A stretch of DNA of 64,000 nucleotides from Cytobacillus oceanisediminis (GCF_022811925.1 NZ_CP065511.1:1109501-1173500); one strand, 5' to 3'. Counted from the first letter of the stretch, positions 51,721 through 60,619 are shown. Program-made: numbers and translations. The notes: a model not told the origin generated them from the sequence alone.

Positions 51721-52716
51721 ATGAAAGCGATCATTCATGAAGGAAAAGCAGGCCGTGCCGGATTATCTTATGGTGAACTGGAAAATCCCGAGCCGGGTGC
51801 CGGCGAGGTCAGGGTAAAATTGAAAACGGCAGGCTTGAACCATCGTGATTTATTTGTCCTGAACCGCCATAAGCCAGAAGATCCTGCGCTTGTCATCGGT
51901 TCAGATGGAGCGGGAATCATAGACTCAGTCGGGGAAGACGTTACAGACGTGAAGCCAGGCGATGAAGTCATCATCAATCCCGGACTGGGCTGGAAGGAAA
52001 AGAGCGATGCACCGCCGGCTGGCTTTGAAATCGTCGGCTTGCCGTTTCATGGCACATTCGCCGAATATATCACCATTCCGTCTGAAAACGCAGCACCCAA
52101 GCCGGCGTATTTAACCTGGGAGGAAGCGGGCGTCCTATCCCTGGCAGCACTAACCGCCTACAGAGCATTATTCACAAGAGGAAAGCTTCAATCAGGCATG
52201 AAGGTGTTCATTCCAGGGATTGGAGGAGGAGTTGCAACCTTCTTAATGCAATTTGCAAAAGCAGCGGGAGCAACCGTATATGTTGCTTCCCGTTCGGAGG
52301 AAAAATGTCAGAGAGCGCTTGAACTCGGTGCGGATAAAGCCCTGAACAGCAGCGAATACTGGAATGGAGTCCTTGGCGGGGAAAAAGTCGATCTTGTCAT
52401 TGAATCAGTTGGTCCGGCAACATTCAATAAATCGCTCGAAATCCTGCGCAATGGCGGCACCATCGTAACATTTGGCTCCTCCACAGGCGATCAGCTGGAA
52501 CTCAACCTCCGCAGCCTCTTTTACGCCCAGCAAAATCTGCTTGGCTCAACAATGGGCAGTGCAGAAGAGTATCATGAAATGCTTCAGTTTATTGAAAAGC
52601 ATCAAATCAGGCCTGTGCTGGATGAGGCACTGACGCTTGATCAATTCGAGCAGGCTTTTGATAAAATCGAAAACGCAGAACAATGGGGGAAGATTGCCTT
52701 TAAAATTGGTGTGTAA
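51721..52716 (+). CDS. Zinc-binding alcohol dehydrogenase/quinone reductase family, YogA-like
   Basis: This 331-aa MDR-superfamily oxidoreductase has the N-terminal GroES-like domain (KLKTAGLNHRDLFVLNRHKPEDPALVIGSDGAGII) and a Rossmann domain (KVFIPGIGGGVATFLMQFAKAAGATVYVASRSEEK). The structural zinc cysteines are absent, as in quinone oxidoreductases. It resembles B. subtilis YogA. NADPH-dependent reduction of an enone or quinone is expected but not shown. ATG 51721 has AGGTGGAG upstream; the GTG at 51712 overlaps that site. A terminator follows. Confidence 0.83.
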   Translation: MKAIIHEGKAGRAGLSYGELENPEPGAGEVRVKLKTAGLNHRDLFVLNRHKPEDPALVIGSDGAGIIDSVGEDVTDVKPGDEVIINPGLGWKEKSDAPPAGFEIVGLPFHGTFAEYITIPSENAAPKPAYLTWEEAGVLSLAALTAYRALFTRGKLQSGMKVFIPGIGGGVATFLMQFAKAAGATVYVASRSEEKCQRALELGADKALNSSEYWNGVLGGEKVDLVIESVGPATFNKSLEILRNGGTIVTFGSSTGDQLELNLRSLFYAQQNLLGSTMGSAEEYHEMLQFIEKHQIRPVLDEALTLDQFEQAFDKIENAEQWGKIAFKIGV

Positions 52717-52723
52717 AAAAAGG

Positions 52724-52760
52724 GGTGAGATTCTGCGAAACGCAGTATCTCACCTTATTT
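52724..52760. terminator. Bidirectional terminator
   Basis: GGTGAGATTCTGCG (52724-52737) pairs with CGCAGTATCTCACC (52741-52754) with one mismatch and a 3-nt loop, between convergent genes. Confidence 0.8.
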
Positions 52761-52761
52761 C

Positions 52762-53805
52762 TTACACATGTAAAAACTTCACACAAACCGGATCCGGAAC
52801 CATTACATCTGATTGAAGCAGTGTAAGCGTCCCGTTGTTTTCATCCCGGGAATACAAAATAATATTGCTGGAATTCTGGTTGGAGCCAATCACAAATTTT
52901 TCGGTTGGATCAAGCACAAAGTCGCGCGGCCAGTTTCCTTCTGTGGAGGTATGTCCCACAAACGCAAGCTCTCCATTATCCTGATTGACGGAGAACACAG
53001 CAATGCTGTCGTGCCCGCGGTTGCCGGAATAAATAAAGCGGCCATCGGAAGAGATATGAATGGCACTTCCCTGGTTATTTTCCGTAAAACCTTCCGGAAG
53101 CGTGGAAATAGCCTGCTTTTGAACTAAGCTTCCATCCTCATGATACTGAAGCAAAAGAACCTCTGAGCTAAACTCGGTCATCACATAGGCGTACCTTCCA
53201 TTTGGATGGAACACAAGGTGTCTCGGACCGCTGCCCGGCTTTACAGACAGGATGCTTTTTTCCTTCAGAATGCCTTCATTCACTTCATACGTAATCACCT
53301 GGTCCGTTCCCAGGTCAACTGCAACTAAATACTTTTCGTCCGGAGTAAGTCCAGCATAGTGAGTATGCGGTTTTTCCTGCCTGCTGTCCGGTCCTGATCC
53401 GCTATGTTCAATAACCGAAACGGCAGGGTTTAGAGAGCCGTCTTCATTTGTTAAGTAAGACTCCACAGTCCCTTTATGGTAGTTTGCACTGAAAACATTT
53501 CGTACGGATGAATCCACACTGACATGGCAAGGAGGAGAGCCCTCTGCCACCTGGCTGTTGATTTTCTCAAGTGAACCGCTGCTGCTGTCAAGACGATATG
53601 CAGCTACTCCGCCGGATTCGCCTTCCTTGGCTACCGAGTATAAATATTGATTATCCTGGCTAATCGTTAAATAAGTGGGATTATCCAGTTTCGCTGCCGT
53701 TTTCACATCGGAAATTCTGCCCGCTTCTGTATCCAGAATAAATGAATAAATCCCTTCACTTTCACCCTTTGTGTATGTCCCTATGTATCCTCTGTACTTG
53801 GCCAT
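52762..53805 (-). CDS. pgl: 6-phosphogluconolactonase-type seven-bladed lactonase, YkgB-like
   Basis: This 347-aa cytoplasmic protein has the lactonase beta-propeller pattern, with repeated blades such as YLVAVDLGTDQVITYEV, GRYAYVMTEFSSEVLLLQY and GRFIYSGNRGHDSIAVFSV. B. subtilis Pgl (YkgB) of this family hydrolyses 6-phosphogluconolactone in the pentose phosphate pathway, and the same role is inferred. AAAGGAGG precedes the ATG. It is transcribed alone, convergent with the YogA-like gene. Confidence 0.87.
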   Translation of the reverse strand: MAKYRGYIGTYTKGESEGIYSFILDTEAGRISDVKTAAKLDNPTYLTISQDNQYLYSVAKEGESGGVAAYRLDSSSGSLEKINSQVAEGSPPCHVSVDSSVRNVFSANYHKGTVESYLTNEDGSLNPAVSVIEHSGSGPDSRQEKPHTHYAGLTPDEKYLVAVDLGTDQVITYEVNEGILKEKSILSVKPGSGPRHLVFHPNGRYAYVMTEFSSEVLLLQYHEDGSLVQKQAISTLPEGFTENNQGSAIHISSDGRFIYSGNRGHDSIAVFSVNQDNGELAFVGHTSTEGNWPRDFVLDPTEKFVIGSNQNSSNIILYSRDENNGTLTLLQSDVMVPDPVCVKFLHV

Positions 53806-53930
53806 ATGAAGCCTCCTTTAAATGCTTTCTTCTGAAAATACTCTATCATACATCGCAGTTCAAACAAAAGGAAGAGGAATTTTACAATCGAAAAAGAATA
53901 GTAAAAAGGTATATATATGAGAGGATGATC

Positions 53931-54695
53931 ATGTTGAAGGCACCCCATTCCATATTGTCGATTTGGAAAAGGTTTGACTGTTTTCCGATGGAGACCTTGA
54001 CAAAAGCATGGTTTTACAATAAAGCAGGAATTAAAAAGCAGCGGGATGTTTCCTTAATGAAGGAGCACCGTGCCCAATATGGCATTACCGGAAACTGTTT
54101 TGACCTGGCGATCTGGCTTCTACATGAATTTAAGCAGGCTGGAATCGAGGCCTATCCGGTTGGCCACGAATTGAAAACGCCTTCTGCCCATGCGGCAGTG
54201 GTGGCAGTGGATGAAGAGGGGCGCCGCTATCTATGCGATCTGGGTGATCAATGGCTGCAGCCCATATTGATTGATCCAGAGGCAAGAGACTTTACGCCGG
54301 AAAAAGTAAGCGGATTTTTCCCGGCAGCAGATGTTCAGGTCTCATCTGAAGAAAGGCAGCTGGAAATCGCTTATCACCGACCGAACGGAAAAATATCGAG
54401 GCAGAGTTATGATACGGATGCTGCAGATATGAACATTTTCCTGGAAGCAGCTGAACGATCTCAAAACACTATTTATCCAAAGGCATTGCTGGAACAGCGG
54501 ATTCCCTATAAAAACGAAACCGCCCACTGGGAATTTTATAATTGGAAAAGCTTTCTCAGTACTACAGAAGGCCTGTATCATGACGCCCCTGCGGATACTA
54601 TTGAAGAATGGGCAGCCCGGATTCATGAAAAGACAGGGTATGATATTGAGTTTTTAATAGAAGCATTGGGCTTCTACAAAAAGCTGGGAAATTGA
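53931..54695 (+). CDS. NAT/transglutaminase-like cysteine protein
   Basis: This 254-aa protein has a possible Cys-His-Asp triad. The cysteine is in ITGNCFDLAIWLLHEF (about residue 50), the histidine in TPSAHAAVVAV and the aspartate in YLCDLGDQWLQP. This order matches arylamine N-acetyltransferases and transglutaminase-like folds, though length and other motifs differ. The function remains a guess. ATG 53931 has GAGAGG 6 bp upstream; a frame extension of 63 residues to 53742 overlaps the divergent lactonase gene and is rejected. Phased array 3 follows it. Confidence 0.7.
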   Translation: MLKAPHSILSIWKRFDCFPMETLTKAWFYNKAGIKKQRDVSLMKEHRAQYGITGNCFDLAIWLLHEFKQAGIEAYPVGHELKTPSAHAAVVAVDEEGRRYLCDLGDQWLQPILIDPEARDFTPEKVSGFFPAADVQVSSEERQLEIAYHRPNGKISRQSYDTDAADMNIFLEAAERSQNTIYPKALLEQRIPYKNETAHWEFYNWKSFLSTTEGLYHDAPADTIEEWAARIHEKTGYDIEFLIEALGFYKKLGN

Positions 54696-54750
54696 AAAAC
54701 TGATGCGGGTTTAGAATCTTTTTATCTTAATGACACTCAAAAACTGGATT

Positions 54751-54899
54751 CGCTCATAAAATAGGAATTTCGCTCATAAACACAATAAAAACGATCATAA
54801 AATGGGGATTTCGCTCATAAACACAATAAAATCGCTCATAAAATGGGGATTTAGCCCATAAATACAAATGCTCATAACTTCCCAAGTTCCGCCCATAAC
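54751..54899 (+). repeat. Phased array 3: CGCTCATAAA core every 20-21 bp
   Basis: Cores CGCTCATAAA or near variants begin at 54751, 54771, 54792, 54812, 54833 and 54853 (steps 20, 21, 20, 21, 20), then 54869 (16-bp step) and 54890 (21). A weak copy may lie at 54734. A 41-bp two-unit block (ATGGGGATTTCGCTCATAAA type) is partly repeated. The array ends 22 bp before the start codon of the 98-aa gene. Confidence 0.9.
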
Positions 54900-54921
54900 G
54901 CGAATAACCAAAGGAGCTGCC

Positions 54922-55218
54922 ATGTATATAAAACTCTATCAATATCATATCCGTCCGGAAAACGAACAGGAACTGATGCTGATCCAGCGGAAAGCCGGTC
55001 AAATCTACAGGAATTACATCGATGTTCAAACCAAAATCTTAAAAAACAATATAGATGAGACAAAGTGGACAGAAATCAGTTTTTTTAAGTCGGAAGAGGA
55101 CTATCAAAACAAGCTGCCGCTGATAAATAGCGACCCCGACATCCAGGAGCTTTACAAAAGGTTTGAATCTCTGCTGATCAGCGGTATAAGGGAAGAGGAT
55201 TATGAGGAATGGCTTTAA
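54922..55218 (+). CDS. 98-aa protein of unknown function, ABM-like
   Basis: This short soluble protein (MYIKLYQYHIRPENEQELM, then an alternating polar pattern ending DIQELYKRFESLLISGIREEDYEEWL) has the length and strand-helix pattern of a dimeric alpha-beta barrel/ABM domain. That is only a fold guess. The ribosome site AAAGGAG lies directly downstream of phased array 3, so the array is in its promoter or leader region. It stands alone before the RsbR-type gene. Confidence 0.7.
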   Translation: MYIKLYQYHIRPENEQELMLIQRKAGQIYRNYIDVQTKILKNNIDETKWTEISFFKSEEDYQNKLPLINSDPDIQELYKRFESLLISGIREEDYEEWL

Positions 55219-55338
55219 AACCATAGTTAATGACTCTTCCTCTTAAGGAAATTCTCCTATTTATCTACCATTCTGTCATTTTGAAGATATAGTAGGATAT
55301 AATCTAAGCATGACAAAAGAGAGGAGATATACACATAG

Positions 55339-56154
55339 ATGGAGCCTATTCAAAAAGTTTCAGCGTATCTTACTCAAAATGCGGAGGTATTATCCGAAGA
55401 GATTGTTGCAGAAATCGTAAGCCGGTTCAGTTTCGAAATTCCCAGACAGGAAATTGATGCGGCCGTTTCGATGTATGTTGAGTTTATAAATTATTTGGGA
55501 GCCATGATTGCGAACAGCGAAGACCGGGTTCCTGAAGGGCTGGTCGAGTGGAGTAAAGGAAACGGCGAACGGGCTGCCTCCATGGGAGGGAAAATTTCCG
55601 ATATAGTCACCCGATATCCGGACACACGCCTCGTTTTTACTGATAGATTACGTAATATAGGGATAGAATTTGAGTTATCAGCGGATGAAGTTATTTCTAT
55701 TGTGAAAAAAGTCAACTACATACTCGACATCAGCATTAATGAAACCGTATTTGCTTTTGAACGGCACTCCGAGGAACAATTAAAGGAGACGCAATCCCAG
55801 ATAAATGAGCTGTCTGCTGCCATCGTACCCATTCAGGACAGCATTGCCATTCTTCCGCTGATCGGCAGCATAGACTATGACAGAGCACAAATCATCATTG
55901 AGAAAACAGTCCCGCGGGTAAGCCAGCTGGGAATTGAAACCTTAATAATCGACTTTTCCGGCACGGTGAATATAGATATTGAAATCGCCAAGCATATTTT
56001 TGATATCCGGAACATCCTTCTGCTGATCGGCGTCAACACGATTGCCACAGGTGTCAGACCGGATTTAGCGAAAAAAGCCGTTACCCTTGGCATCGATTTA
56101 TCATCACTTGAAGTTTACTCGAATGTCCTGCAGGCGATTAGAAGCATTAAATAA
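55339..56154 (+). CDS. RsbR-like stressosome protein lacking both phospho-threonines
   Basis: This 271-aa protein has the RsbR plan: an N-terminal helical sensor to about residue 150 and a C-terminal STAS domain (PIQDSIAILPLIGSIDYDRA ... LLIGVNTIATGVRPDLAKKAVTLGI). The two threonines phosphorylated in RsbRA are replaced by I214 (NIDIEIA) and K246 (LAKKAV). The homologue at 15002-15847 keeps both. It may therefore join stressosomes as a non-switchable member or act elsewhere. GAGGAG lies 12 bp before the ATG, which is rather far. A terminator follows. Confidence 0.83.
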   Translation: MEPIQKVSAYLTQNAEVLSEEIVAEIVSRFSFEIPRQEIDAAVSMYVEFINYLGAMIANSEDRVPEGLVEWSKGNGERAASMGGKISDIVTRYPDTRLVFTDRLRNIGIEFELSADEVISIVKKVNYILDISINETVFAFERHSEEQLKETQSQINELSAAIVPIQDSIAILPLIGSIDYDRAQIIIEKTVPRVSQLGIETLIIDFSGTVNIDIEIAKHIFDIRNILLLIGVNTIATGVRPDLAKKAVTLGIDLSSLEVYSNVLQAIRSIK

Positions 56155-56164
56155 ATGAAATGAT

Positions 56165-56197
56165 TGAAGCTGCTCATAAAGCGGCTTCTTTTTATAT
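56165..56197 (+). terminator. Intrinsic terminator
   Basis: GAAGCTGCT pairs with AGCGGCTTC (one G-T pair) around a 5-nt loop, followed by TTTTTAT. Confidence 0.75.
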
Positions 56198-56204
56198 AAA
56201 AATA

Positions 56205-56540
56205 GAAAATAGAAATTTTTTAACTGCGATAACTGTCTGGCTTCAGCGCCTACCCCCTCGAGGTCACAAGCTTGTCTAGCTGCGGCTCCTAGGAACTCGA
56301 GACATAAGCCAATCCCTTTCAGAAGGAAAGAACACCTTCTTGCAGGGCTCGTCTTATGCCTGTCGTCCCTTGGCAGTCGCCTCCACATATCGGGCAATCC
56401 TCCCAAAAAGGCAAAGAACGCCTTTCCGTGAGGTTCGTCTTGTGCTTGTCGGGGGTGAGCACAAAGGAAAGCTTCCTTGGGTGTTCTTCGCAGGAACAAG
56501 CGCTTTTGGCTTGTTCCGAAGGCGCTTCCGCTTTTCTTTT
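56205..56540. repeat. R1 modular hairpin repeat, copy C (compound form)
   Basis: This 336-bp copy has the R1 left end (ATAACTGTCTGGCTTCAGCG) and right end (GGCGCTTCCGCTTTTC). Inside are at least three hairpin modules. One starts CTAGCTGCGGCTCCTAGGAA and ends CTTGGCAGTCGCCTCC, a second is the inner hairpin of copy B, and a third is GGAACAAGCGCTTTTGGCTTGTTCC. The modules look inserted one within another. Confidence 0.8.
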
Positions 56541-56549
56541 AAAAAAATA

Positions 56550-56578
56550 TTGTCGAACCCCCAGTCACATGATAGTAT
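56550..56578 (+). promoter_or_regulatory. Candidate mtnK promoter with overlapping inverted repeat
   Basis: TTGTCG and TAGTAT are 17 bp apart. GATAGTAT, which covers the -10, recurs inverted as ATACTATC at about 56621. Also CCCCCAGT in the spacer could pair with ATTGGGGG, which is the mtnK ribosome site. No SAM (S-box) riboswitch consensus is visible in the leader. Confidence 0.5.
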
Positions 56579-56653
56579 TTAGATATTTTCAAATATATTA
56601 AATTCACAAAATCATAGATACTATCAAAAAGATTCGTATTGGGGGCTTTTTGC

Positions 56654-57877
56654 ATGACTGTTTTTACATCCGCCTATTTTACAATGACTGAACAGGAAGC
56701 CATTGAATATGCCAGAACGAGACTGAATTATTTTTCTCCAGATGCCGAATTGGACTGCAGGGAAATTGGCGATGGCAATTTAAACTATGTGTTCAAGCTG
56801 ACTGACCATAAACACAATAAGTCTCTGATTATCAAGCAGGCTGGACCGGTTGCCAGAATCTCTGATGAATTTAAGCTGTCTCCTGACCGCAACCGCATTG
56901 AATACGAAATTCTGGACCTGCAGAACAAACTCGCTCCAGGTTTCGTGCCAAAAGTGTTTAGCTACGATCCCATTATGAACTGTACCGCGATGGAGGATCT
57001 GTCTGATTACACCATTATGAGAACAGCTTTAATGCAGCATGAAAAATTTCCGCTGTTTGCTGACCATATCTCGACTTTCCTGGTAAATACCCTATTGCTT
57101 ACTTCCGATGTCGTAATGGGGCATAAGGAAAAGAAAGAGCTCGTCCAAAAATTTATCAACCCGGAATTGTGCGAAATTTCAGAGGACCTCGTTTTCACGG
57201 AACCGTTTTACGACTGTCCGAGAAATGAAGTGTTTGAAGGCACAAGGGAATTTGCCAAAAGGGAAATTTGGGAGGATCCAAAGCTTCAGCTTGAAACTGC
57301 TAAGCTTAAATTCGAGTTTATGACCAATGCCCAGTCCCTGCTGCATGGCGATCTGCACACAGGCTCGATTTTTGTAAAAGAAGATTCTACAAAAATCATT
57401 GATCCCGAATTTGCTTTCTGCGGCCCAGCCGGCTACGATGTCGGCAACGTGATCGCCAACCTGATTTTCGCCTATGTGAACGCGAAATATACAATGGCAG
57501 AGGGGGAAGAAAGACAGGTTCAGCTGGAATATCTCGAAAATACAATGGAAGATATTATCGACTTGTTCAAAAAGAAATTCCTGCAGGCATGGGATGAGAA
57601 AGCAACTGAGCAAACAGCCCGTTATGAGGGGTTTAAAGAATATTATCTGGATACAGTCCTGCGTGACACAGCAGCTGTCACAGGACTTGAACTGTGCAGG
57701 AGAATTATTGGGCTGGCATCTGTAAAGGATGTCACTTCCATTGAAGATTACAGCAGCAGAGCTGCAGCGGAAAAGATTTGTCTGGCAGCCGGAAAAATGT
57801 TTATTATAGATAGGGAATCTTTTAAAACAGGAGCGGATTTTGTACGTGTTCTAAAAGACTGTGAAAAAAGATTCTAA
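56654..57877 (+). CDS. mtnK: 5-methylthioribose kinase
   Basis: This 407-aa APH-fold kinase phosphorylates 5-methylthioribose to its 1-phosphate in methionine salvage. The catalytic loop is LLHGDLHTGSIFV and the metal-binding DPEFAFCGPAGYDVGN follows; the N-terminal REIGDGNLNYVFKL is the nucleotide loop. ATG 56654 has GGGGG 8 bp upstream; a TTG at 56639 is rejected. mtnA follows 13 bp after the stop. Unlike B. subtilis, the leader shows no S-box riboswitch and mtnWXBD are not adjacent. Activity on 5-deoxyribose is a possible alternative. Confidence 0.92.
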   Translation: MTVFTSAYFTMTEQEAIEYARTRLNYFSPDAELDCREIGDGNLNYVFKLTDHKHNKSLIIKQAGPVARISDEFKLSPDRNRIEYEILDLQNKLAPGFVPKVFSYDPIMNCTAMEDLSDYTIMRTALMQHEKFPLFADHISTFLVNTLLLTSDVVMGHKEKKELVQKFINPELCEISEDLVFTEPFYDCPRNEVFEGTREFAKREIWEDPKLQLETAKLKFEFMTNAQSLLHGDLHTGSIFVKEDSTKIIDPEFAFCGPAGYDVGNVIANLIFAYVNAKYTMAEGEERQVQLEYLENTMEDIIDLFKKKFLQAWDEKATEQTARYEGFKEYYLDTVLRDTAAVTGLELCRRIIGLASVKDVTSIEDYSSRAAAEKICLAAGKMFIIDRESFKTGADFVRVLKDCEKRF

Positions 57878-57890
57878 AGGAGGCAGCATG

Positions 57891-58952
57891 ATGGGAAAAC
57901 CAGTGGATGTCATCCAATCTGTCAGATTGGACGATGAAAATGACACGCTCATTCTATTAGATCAAACAGTTCTGCCGAATGAAAAGAACTTTTTGCATTT
58001 GAAAGAATTAAAGGATATATGGGATGCAATCTATCATTTGAAGGTCCGAGGTGCACCTGCCATTGGAATAGCCGCGGCTTACGGTGTTTATTTGGGCACA
58101 AAGCAATCAGCGGCAGCAAGCTATGAAGAACTTTATCTGGATTTTAAAAAAGCGAAGGAATACCTGGCGTCATCACGGCCAACTGCAGTCAATCTGTTTT
58201 GGGCGCTCGACCGCATGGAAGCCCGTTTCCAGAAGGAAGAAGGCAAAGCTGCAGCTGAAATAAAGCAGGCCCTGAAAGTGGAAGCAGAAAAAATACGCGC
58301 TGAGGATGAAAAAGTTTGCGAGTCGATCGGACAGCACGCGCTTTCCGTTCTTGAGCCTGGATGGGGCATTCTGACACACTGTAATGCCGGTACGATTGCG
58401 ACCGCTAAATATGGGACAGCTCTTGCTCCGATTTATTTAGGACGGGAAAAGGGATATGATTTTAAAGTATACGCCGATGAAACCCGCCCGCTTCTGCAGG
58501 GGGCCCGCCTGACTGCATGGGAGCTCGAAGAAGCAGGTGTCGATGTTACGCTGATCTGCGATAATATGGCCAGCATCGTCATGAAAGAAGGCAAGATTCA
58601 AGCGGTACTTGTCGGCTGTGACCGTGTTGCAGCCAATGGGGATGCAGCCAATAAGATTGGAACATCTGGCGTTGCGATTCTCGCAAAACATTATAGTATA
58701 CCTTTCTATGTTTGTGCCCCGCTGTCAACAGTCGATCTCGCATGCAAAACAGGGGACGATATCCAAATTGAATTAAGAGATTCAGAAGAGATTACTTCTA
58801 AATGGTACGAAAAGCCGATGGCGCCAGAAGGTGTGAGAACCTATAATCCCGCATTCGATGTAACAGGTAATGAACTGATCACAGGCATAATAACGGAGAA
58901 CGGCATAGCTTATGCACCGTTCACTGAAAGTCTGTCTAAAATGTTTAAATAG
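57891..58952 (+). CDS. mtnA: 5-methylthioribose-1-phosphate isomerase
   Basis: This 353-aa enzyme converts methylthioribose-1-phosphate to methylthioribulose-1-phosphate. Family motifs are KVRGAPAIGIAAAYGVYLG, the catalytic cysteine in THCNAGTIATAKYGT, DETRPLLQGARLTAWEL, and the aspartate in VGCDRVAANGDAANKIGT. ATG 57891 is 7 bp from AAAGGAGG (57876-57883); the ATG just before is 4 bp from it. It is co-transcribed with mtnK and ends at a terminator. Homologues also act on 5-deoxyribose-1-phosphate. Confidence 0.93.
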   Translation: MGKPVDVIQSVRLDDENDTLILLDQTVLPNEKNFLHLKELKDIWDAIYHLKVRGAPAIGIAAAYGVYLGTKQSAAASYEELYLDFKKAKEYLASSRPTAVNLFWALDRMEARFQKEEGKAAAEIKQALKVEAEKIRAEDEKVCESIGQHALSVLEPGWGILTHCNAGTIATAKYGTALAPIYLGREKGYDFKVYADETRPLLQGARLTAWELEEAGVDVTLICDNMASIVMKEGKIQAVLVGCDRVAANGDAANKIGTSGVAILAKHYSIPFYVCAPLSTVDLACKTGDDIQIELRDSEEITSKWYEKPMAPEGVRTYNPAFDVTGNELITGIITENGIAYAPFTESLSKMFK

Positions 58953-58962
58953 GAAGAATACC

Positions 58963-58994
58963 GCCTCCTGGCCAAGTGGTCAGGAGGCATTTTC
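58963..58994 (+). terminator. mtnKA terminator
   Basis: GCCTCCTG pairs with CAGGAGGC around a 10-nt loop (inner pairing possible), followed by ATTTTC. Confidence 0.75.
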
Positions 58995-59264
58995 ATAAAT
59001 GCACTTCTATTCTTCATATCTTTAAAGCGTTTAACTAGGAAAATATCCCTGATCAAGATAAAAATAGAGTGTAATTTAACTCTTTACATCAATCAAAGGT
59101 ACTATTTTATTTGGGGTAATTCCTTTATTTATGGGAAATTTAAGAAGAAAACAACATGTGAGTAGTATAAACTATTTGTAAACCCTCCAAATTGCCTGAT
59201 ACTTTTTGAGAAACTATGTTTCTGTGCCTGATTCCAAAGTCTGGTAATTAAATAATTTAGCATA

Positions 59265-59294
59265 TTGTTAGAGTCTGAATATTTTAAATATACT
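59265..59294 (+). promoter_or_regulatory. Sigma-A-like promoter of the subtilisin gene
   Basis: TTGTTA and TATACT are 18 bp apart, 54 bp before the start codon. The rest of the 395-bp gap 58953-59347 is AT-rich with the mtnA terminator at its left end; nothing else was recognised in it. Confidence 0.55.
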
Positions 59295-59347
59295 TTAATT
59301 ACAACAAGAAATGACAGGAAAAATATAGATTCGAGAGGAGAAAAAGG

Positions 59348-60619
59348 ATGAAGAAAAAAAGGGCATTAGGAGCAGCACTTCTAAGTATGACTATGGGTTT
59401 ATCAGTTTTCACAGCGGGGGCATTTGCAAAAGAGCCAGAGACTCAAAACGAAACCTACCGGGTATTGATCCAGGGACCGTCAAACGCTAAAGCTTCTGTG
59501 AATTCACAGGTGGACAAGCGCTGGGATTTTGGCAGCGATGGCATGACTGCAGAAGTCAATGCAAAGCAATACCAGGCACTTTTGAAGAACAAGAACTTAA
59601 AGATTGAAAAGGTAAGCGAAGTTACTCTTGATACTGCCAGAACGGAAGCTTCCAAGAAAGATTCGGTTTCTATTCAGGCAGCAGGATACCCTAGTGATCA
59701 GACACCATGGGGAATTGCTTCCATCTATAATAACAGCAGCATTACCAGTACGTCAGGCGGAAGCGGCATTAAGGTTGCTGTTCTTGATACGGGCGTTTAT
59801 ACAAGTCATATAGACCTCGAAGGCTCTGCAGAGCAATGTAAGGATTTCACACAATCCAGCCCGATTGTAAATGGCTCATGTACTGATCGTCAGGGACATG
59901 GTACACATGTAGCTGGGACGGTTTTAGCACATGGGGGATACGACGGCCAGGGAATTTATGGAGTAGCTCCACAGGCGAAATTATGGGCATACAAAGTCCT
60001 TGGCGATAATGGTTCAGGCTACTCAGATGATATTGCAGCAGCAATCCGCCACGTTGCGGACGAAGCATCCCGAACAGGTTCAAAAGTGGTCATCAATATG
60101 TCACTTGGTTCAAGCGGAAAAGATTCTTTAATCAGCAGTGCGGTTGATTATGCCTACAGCAAAGGTGTCCTTGTTGTTGCCGCAGCAGGAAATTCCGGCT
60201 ACAGCGCTAATACAATCGGCTATCCTGGAGCATTAAAGAATGCGATTGCGGTTGCAGCCCTTGAAAACGTTCAGCAAAACGGTACATACCGTGTAGCCAA
60301 CTTCTCGTCCCGCGGAAACCCTAACACTGACGGTGACTATGTCATTCAGGAAAAAGACGTGGAAGTGTCTGCACCGGGAGCAAGCATCGAGTCTACGTGG
60401 TATAACGGAGGCTATAACACGATCAGCGGAACATCCATGGCTACACCTCACGTAGCTGGCCTTGCAGCAAAAATTTGGTCATCCAGCCCATCCATGAGCC
60501 ATACTCAGCTTCGCACAGAGCTTCAAAACCGTGCCAAGCAATATGACATTAAAGGCGGATACGGTGCAGCAGCTGGTGACGACTATGCATCAGGCTTTGG
60601 ATACCCTCGTGTGAAATAA
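59348..60619 (+). CDS. Secreted subtilisin-family serine protease
   Basis: This 423-aa prepro-protease (S8) has a signal peptide (residues 1-27, ending GAFA) and an inhibitor-like propeptide (about 28-110). The catalytic triad is clear: aspartate in KVAVLDTGVYTSH, histidine in RQGHGTHVAGTV and serine in ISGTSMATPHVAG. A cysteine pair in EQCKDF and GSCTDR could form a disulfide, as in the Ak.1 and cold-adapted S41-type subtilisins and unlike BPN'. Export probably uses Sec and a signal peptidase such as that at 19769. A GAGAGGAG ribosome site precedes the ATG. It separates mtnKA from the aldolase gene. Confidence 0.92.
   Translation: MKKKRALGAALLSMTMGLSVFTAGAFAKEPETQNETYRVLIQGPSNAKASVNSQVDKRWDFGSDGMTAEVNAKQYQALLKNKNLKIEKVSEVTLDTARTEASKKDSVSIQAAGYPSDQTPWGIASIYNNSSITSTSGGSGIKVAVLDTGVYTSHIDLEGSAEQCKDFTQSSPIVNGSCTDRQGHGTHVAGTVLAHGGYDGQGIYGVAPQAKLWAYKVLGDNGSGYSDDIAAAIRHVADEASRTGSKVVINMSLGSSGKDSLISSAVDYAYSKGVLVVAAAGNSGYSANTIGYPGALKNAIAVAALENVQQNGTYRVANFSSRGNPNTDGDYVIQEKDVEVSAPGASIESTWYNGGYNTISGTSMATPHVAGLAAKIWSSSPSMSHTQLRTELQNRAKQYDIKGGYGAAAGDDYASGFGYPRVK

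Noticed and set aside
53742-53930. Long N-terminus of the NAT-like protein
   Set aside because: It runs antisense over the start of the lactonase gene and its promoter, and a proper ribosome site lies before ATG 53931.
56541-56653. SAM (S-box) riboswitch before mtnK
   Set aside because: Expected from B. subtilis, but the conserved S-box segments are not visible and the leader is too short for the full structure.
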